Below are positions 5,725 to 8,095 of a DNA stretch of 8,095 bases, one piece after another. Location: NCBI GenBank assembly GCA_023417515.1, contig JAEZFL010000081.1, positions 1 to 8,095 on the forward strand. The letters are read 5' to 3'. Numbering within the stretch: the stretch's first letter is position 1; every line of letters starts with the position of its first letter. Made by a program: the position numbers and the translations under genes. This DNA is from Pseudomonadota bacterium. GTDB taxonomy: Bacteria > Pseudomonadota > Alphaproteobacteria > Sphingomonadales > Sphingomonadaceae. The notes under the pieces are model-generated. The model saw only the letters and a list, made by a program, of their open reading frames with translations. It made no database searches and had not been told where the DNA came from.

Positions 5725-7314
5725 CTAGGCCACGACCCGTTCCGGCCTCAGATCGTGGAAGTCGTAGCTGAACTCGGCGAAGGGCGAGAGGGCGCGCAGG
5801 GTCATGCGCGGGACACGGCCGTTCTCGACGACGAAGGTGATCACCGCATCCTCGCCGGCGCCGCGCGGGAAGCGGGTTCGGAAAGCGTCGGGGCCGAACG
5901 GCTCGAGCGCGGACTTGAAGACCGGGGTTCGGGTGAAGTCGACGTGGAGGCGGCCGCGGCGCTCGGTCACGACGATGTCGCCATACCAGGGGTCGCGGTA
6001 GCGGCCGGCATAAGCTGACAACGGCAGGCTCGGGCCGCCCGGCGGGGCGCGGTTGAAGTCGCCGCCCGCCTCCGACAGTGCCTCGCCGCGCTGGCGTTCG
6101 ATGCGGGTTCGGGTGGACGCCACCCAGTCATAGTCCGGCGCTCCGATGAGATGGTCGACGATGGCGTTGCGAAGGCCGCCGACCGCCCCGTCCTCGGTGT
6201 TGGTGAAGACCGCGAAGGCGTGACCGCTGTCGGGGAAGAAGCCGGTATAGGTGATCTGGCCGGACAGGCCGCCGGAATGGTGGAGCAGCCGCCGACCGCG
6301 ATAGTCCTGGACAAACCAGCCCGAGGCATAGCCGGTGAGGACCGATCGGGTCGGAAGCTCGGGAGTCGGACCTGGCCCGCTCGCGGTGATCACCTGCGGT
6401 GTCCACATCTGCGTGGCCTGGGCCTCGCTCCACAGGCGCGTGCCGTTGGGCATCTGGCCCTTGCCGAGCTGGGTCTGGAGCCAGGGCACGATGTCGCGCG
6501 CGCTGGTGTGGAGGCCGGCGGCGGCGCCGAACACCGGCGATTCGTCGGGCTCGATCGCGGCGAGATCGCCGAAGCCGCGCAGCGGCGGCCCGAGCCGCGC
6601 GTGACGGCCGACGACATTGCGGGTGCGCACCAGCGGCCGGTTGGCGACCGAGCTGGTCATCCCCAGCGGTCGGAGCAGCCGCTCGGCGAAGAACTGCTCG
6701 TAGCTCTGGCCGGTAACCCGCTGAAGGAGGAGGCCGCCGACGATGTAGAGGATGTTGTCATAGGCGTAGCCGGTGCGGAAGCCGCGGGCGAGCGGCAGGT
6801 GGCGCAGGCCAGCGAGCACATCCTCGGCCGTGTGGGTGCTGACCGGGAAGATCATCAGGTCGCCGGCGCCCAGTGCTAGGCCGGAGCGGTGGACGAGCAG
6901 GTCGCGCACCGTGGTCATCGCGGTCGCATGCGGATCGCTCATCGCGAATTCGGGGAGGTAGCGACGCACCGGCTCGTCCCAGGCGAGCTTCCCCTCCTCG
7001 ACCAGCAGGGCGAAGGCGGCGGCGAGGAAGGCCTTGGTGTTGGAGGCGACCGCGAACAACGTGTCCTCGTCGACCCGGTCCGGACGGCCGAGGGTGCGCA
7101 CGCCATAGCCGCGGGTGAAGACCGGCTGGCCAGGGCGGATCAGGGCGACCGCGACGCCGGGGATGTCGAAGGCGGCGAGGAAGCGCTCGACGATCGCGTC
7201 GACGGGGTCGGGCGCAAGCGCCTGGAATGCCCAAGCCGGCCGCGCCGCCAGCGCCAGGCCGCCGAGCCCGAGAGCCAGCGCCTCGCGCCGGCTGACAGTC
7301 GCAAATCCGCTCAT
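5725..7314 (-). CDS. Tat-exported serine hydrolase, beta-lactamase/class C-like fold
   Basis: The 529-aa product begins with a Tat signal peptide: SRREALALG at residues 8-16, a hydrophobic Gly/Ala/Leu core and cleavage near AWA|F (27-30). The serine beta-lactamase-like domain (about 35-390) shows SNTK at 91-94 (catalytic Ser and Lys of SxxK), YDN at 185-187 (YxN) and HSG at 346-348 in place of KTG, as in many esterases and D-amino-acid peptidases of the family. A C-terminal domain follows (about 430-525), starting LSAYAGRYRDPWYGD, of the DUF3471 type often attached to such hydrolases. The likely action is hydrolysis of an ester or peptide bond in the periplasm; the substrate cannot be read from sequence. 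The ATG at 7314 has GGAG about nine bases upstream. The gene starts 55 bp downstream of the ispE stop on the same strand, so readthrough transcription is possible. Confidence 0.92.
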   Translation of the reverse strand: MSGFATVSRREALALGLGGLALAARPAWAFQALAPDPVDAIVERFLAAFDIPGVAVALIRPGQPVFTRGYGVRTLGRPDRVDEDTLFAVASNTKAFLAAAFALLVEEGKLAWDEPVRRYLPEFAMSDPHATAMTTVRDLLVHRSGLALGAGDLMIFPVSTHTAEDVLAGLRHLPLARGFRTGYAYDNILYIVGGLLLQRVTGQSYEQFFAERLLRPLGMTSSVANRPLVRTRNVVGRHARLGPPLRGFGDLAAIEPDESPVFGAAAGLHTSARDIVPWLQTQLGKGQMPNGTRLWSEAQATQMWTPQVITASGPGPTPELPTRSVLTGYASGWFVQDYRGRRLLHHSGGLSGQITYTGFFPDSGHAFAVFTNTEDGAVGGLRNAIVDHLIGAPDYDWVASTRTRIERQRGEALSEAGGDFNRAPPGGPSLPLSAYAGRYRDPWYGDIVVTERRGRLHVDFTRTPVFKSALEPFGPDAFRTRFPRGAGEDAVITFVVENGRVPRMTLRALSPFAEFSYDFHDLRPERVVA

Positions 7315-7369
7315 CCCGTTCTCCGTTCGCCAGGCGGCTTAAAGGCGGGCAGTCGGATTGGGAAGGCGG

Positions 7370-8095
7370 TCAGGGGCGAAGCCGGCTCGCCAGGGTCCAC
7401 CATTGCGGACGGGCAGCGCGGATTCGGGCGGCGGCGGAGTCGCGGTCCGCTTCGCTGTCGTAGAGGCCGAAGCAGGTGGCGCCGGAACCGGACATCTGCG
7501 CGAAGCGGGCACCGGCCAGCGCTTCGAGGACCTCGCCGATGATCGGAGCGATGGTGCGAGCCGGCGCTTCGAGGTCGTTGCGGCCGATGAGGTCGGCGCC
7601 GAGCGGGCCGCGATCGATGCCGTTCCAGGCCTTGAACACCGCTCCGGTCGCCACCGGCACGCGCGGGTTGACCAGCAGGATCGGGGTGCCGGCGAGCGCG
7701 CTGCCGTCGACGGCGACGAGGTCGTCGCCCCTGCCCTCGCCGCGCACCAAATGGCTGGCGAGGCAGGCGGGGACGTCGGCGCCGAGGTCGCGGGCAATGG
7801 CGTGGTGGATGTCCGGATCGTCGGGCAGTCGCCACCAGCGCACCAGCAAGCGCAGCGCGGCGGCCGCATCCGCCGAGCCGCCGCCAATGCCGGCCGCGAC
7901 GGGGAGGCGCTTGTCGAGAGTGAGGCGGGCGCCCTGTGAGAGGCGGTATTGCTGCCGAAGCGCCTCGGCGGCGCGAAGCACCAGGTTCCTCCCTGCGCCG
8001 GAGGCGTGGGGAGGGGGACCGTGCGAAGCATGGTGGAGGGGCAGTCCGGCCTCCGCGGACCCAACCCCCACCCCCGAGGCGCCGGGGTGGCCCCC
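7370..8095 (-). CDS. ispE: 4-diphosphocytidyl-2-C-methyl-D-erythritol kinase, N-terminus missing or interrupted by repeat
   Basis: IspE phosphorylates CDP-methylerythritol in the non-mevalonate isoprenoid pathway. From NLVLRAAEAL (codons beginning at 7987) to the stop at 7370 the frame gives about 205 residues of good IspE. It has TLDKRLPVAAGIGGGSADAA (GHMP ATP-binding motif 2), LGADVPACL with the catalytic Asp, NDLE, and MSGSGATCFGLYDS (motif 3). The first 65 or so residues expected in IspE, including the AKxNL motif and DGYH, are absent. Instead the sequence turns abruptly into the palindromic repeat. The frame stays open through the repeat to the window edge; a GTG at 8071 exists but lies in repeat sequence and is not a credible IspE start. 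Either the repeat is inserted inside ispE and the N-terminal part lies beyond the window, the gene is broken, or the contig is chimeric at the repeat. IspE is normally essential, which argues against simple loss unless another copy exists. Confidence 0.85.
   Translation of the reverse strand, partial: GGHPGASGVGVGSAEAGLPLHHASHGPPPHASGAGRNLVLRAAEALRQQYRLSQGARLTLDKRLPVAAGIGGGSADAAAALRLLVRWWRLPDDPDIHHAIARDLGADVPACLASHLVRGEGRGDDLVAVDGSALAGTPILLVNPRVPVATGAVFKAWNGIDRGPLGADLIGRNDLEAPARTIAPIIGEVLEALAGARFAQMSGSGATCFGLYDSEADRDSAAARIRAARPQWWTLASRLRP
7986..8095. repeat. Palindromic hairpin-rich element, copy 2, running off the window
   Basis: Bases 7986-8041 match the left arm of the element at 4383-4440, from TTCCTCCCTGCG to CATGGTGGAGGGG, with differences concentrated in the stems. 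The first stem reads CGCC-GGA-GGCG where copy 1 has CGAGC-GTA-GCTCG, so pairing is kept while bases change. The second reads ACCGTGC-GAA-GCATGGT with one G-T wobble. After a spacer, a further hairpin (CCACCCC pairing with GGGGTGG, about 8068-8090) corresponds to the third hairpin of copy 1. The fourth hairpin would lie past the window end. The left edge coincides with the point where IspE similarity stops. Confidence 0.8.

Noticed and set aside
1..8095. CRISPR array, tRNA, rRNA, transposase, prophage or defence genes
   Set aside because: No regularly spaced repeats, tRNA-like folds, or proteins of these classes were seen.

Overview
The window is high-GC DNA with dense, short-spaced genes on both strands. 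The protein types (Tat-exported serine hydrolase, YfcG-like GST, TIGR02466-type oxygenase, PAP2/vanadium-haloperoxidase-like protein, alphaproteobacterial-looking IspE and YchF) and the style of the intergenic repeats suggest an alphaproteobacterium, most likely of the Sphingomonadales. That placement is inferred from protein flavour and was not tested by search.

Layout. Bases 1-45 hold a small hairpin and a run of 24 C. Positions 46-1508 (minus) hold two overlapping genes for exported proteins of unknown function. Positions 1636-2253 (plus) encode a putative 2OG-Fe(II) oxygenase, whose stop codon interlocks with that of the convergent PAP2/haloperoxidase-like gene (2250 up to 3323 or 3521, minus). 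The latter has an in-frame amber codon (3351-3353) that separates its signal peptide and ribosome-binding site from the rest of the gene. A GST gene (3562-4269, minus) lies 40 bp upstream of it on the same strand. Then comes a 143-bp palindromic repeat (4383-4525) directly before ychF (4544-5644, plus). A perfect 28-bp inverted repeat (5652-5722) separates ychF from a convergent Tat-exported beta-lactamase-fold serine hydrolase (5725-7314, minus). Last is ispE (7370 onward, minus), whose recognisable sequence stops exactly where a second copy of the palindromic repeat begins (7986). The window ends inside that copy.

Most genes are ordinary housekeeping or accessory functions, and I see no defence, mobile-element or biosynthetic system. 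The noteworthy content is structural. Two copies of one hairpin-rich element keep their stems while the stem sequences differ; one sits against the ychF ribosome-binding site and the other interrupts or caps ispE. The other strong observation is the amber-split PAP2 gene. Both window edges are low-complexity or repetitive, so assembly error is a live alternative for the edge observations.
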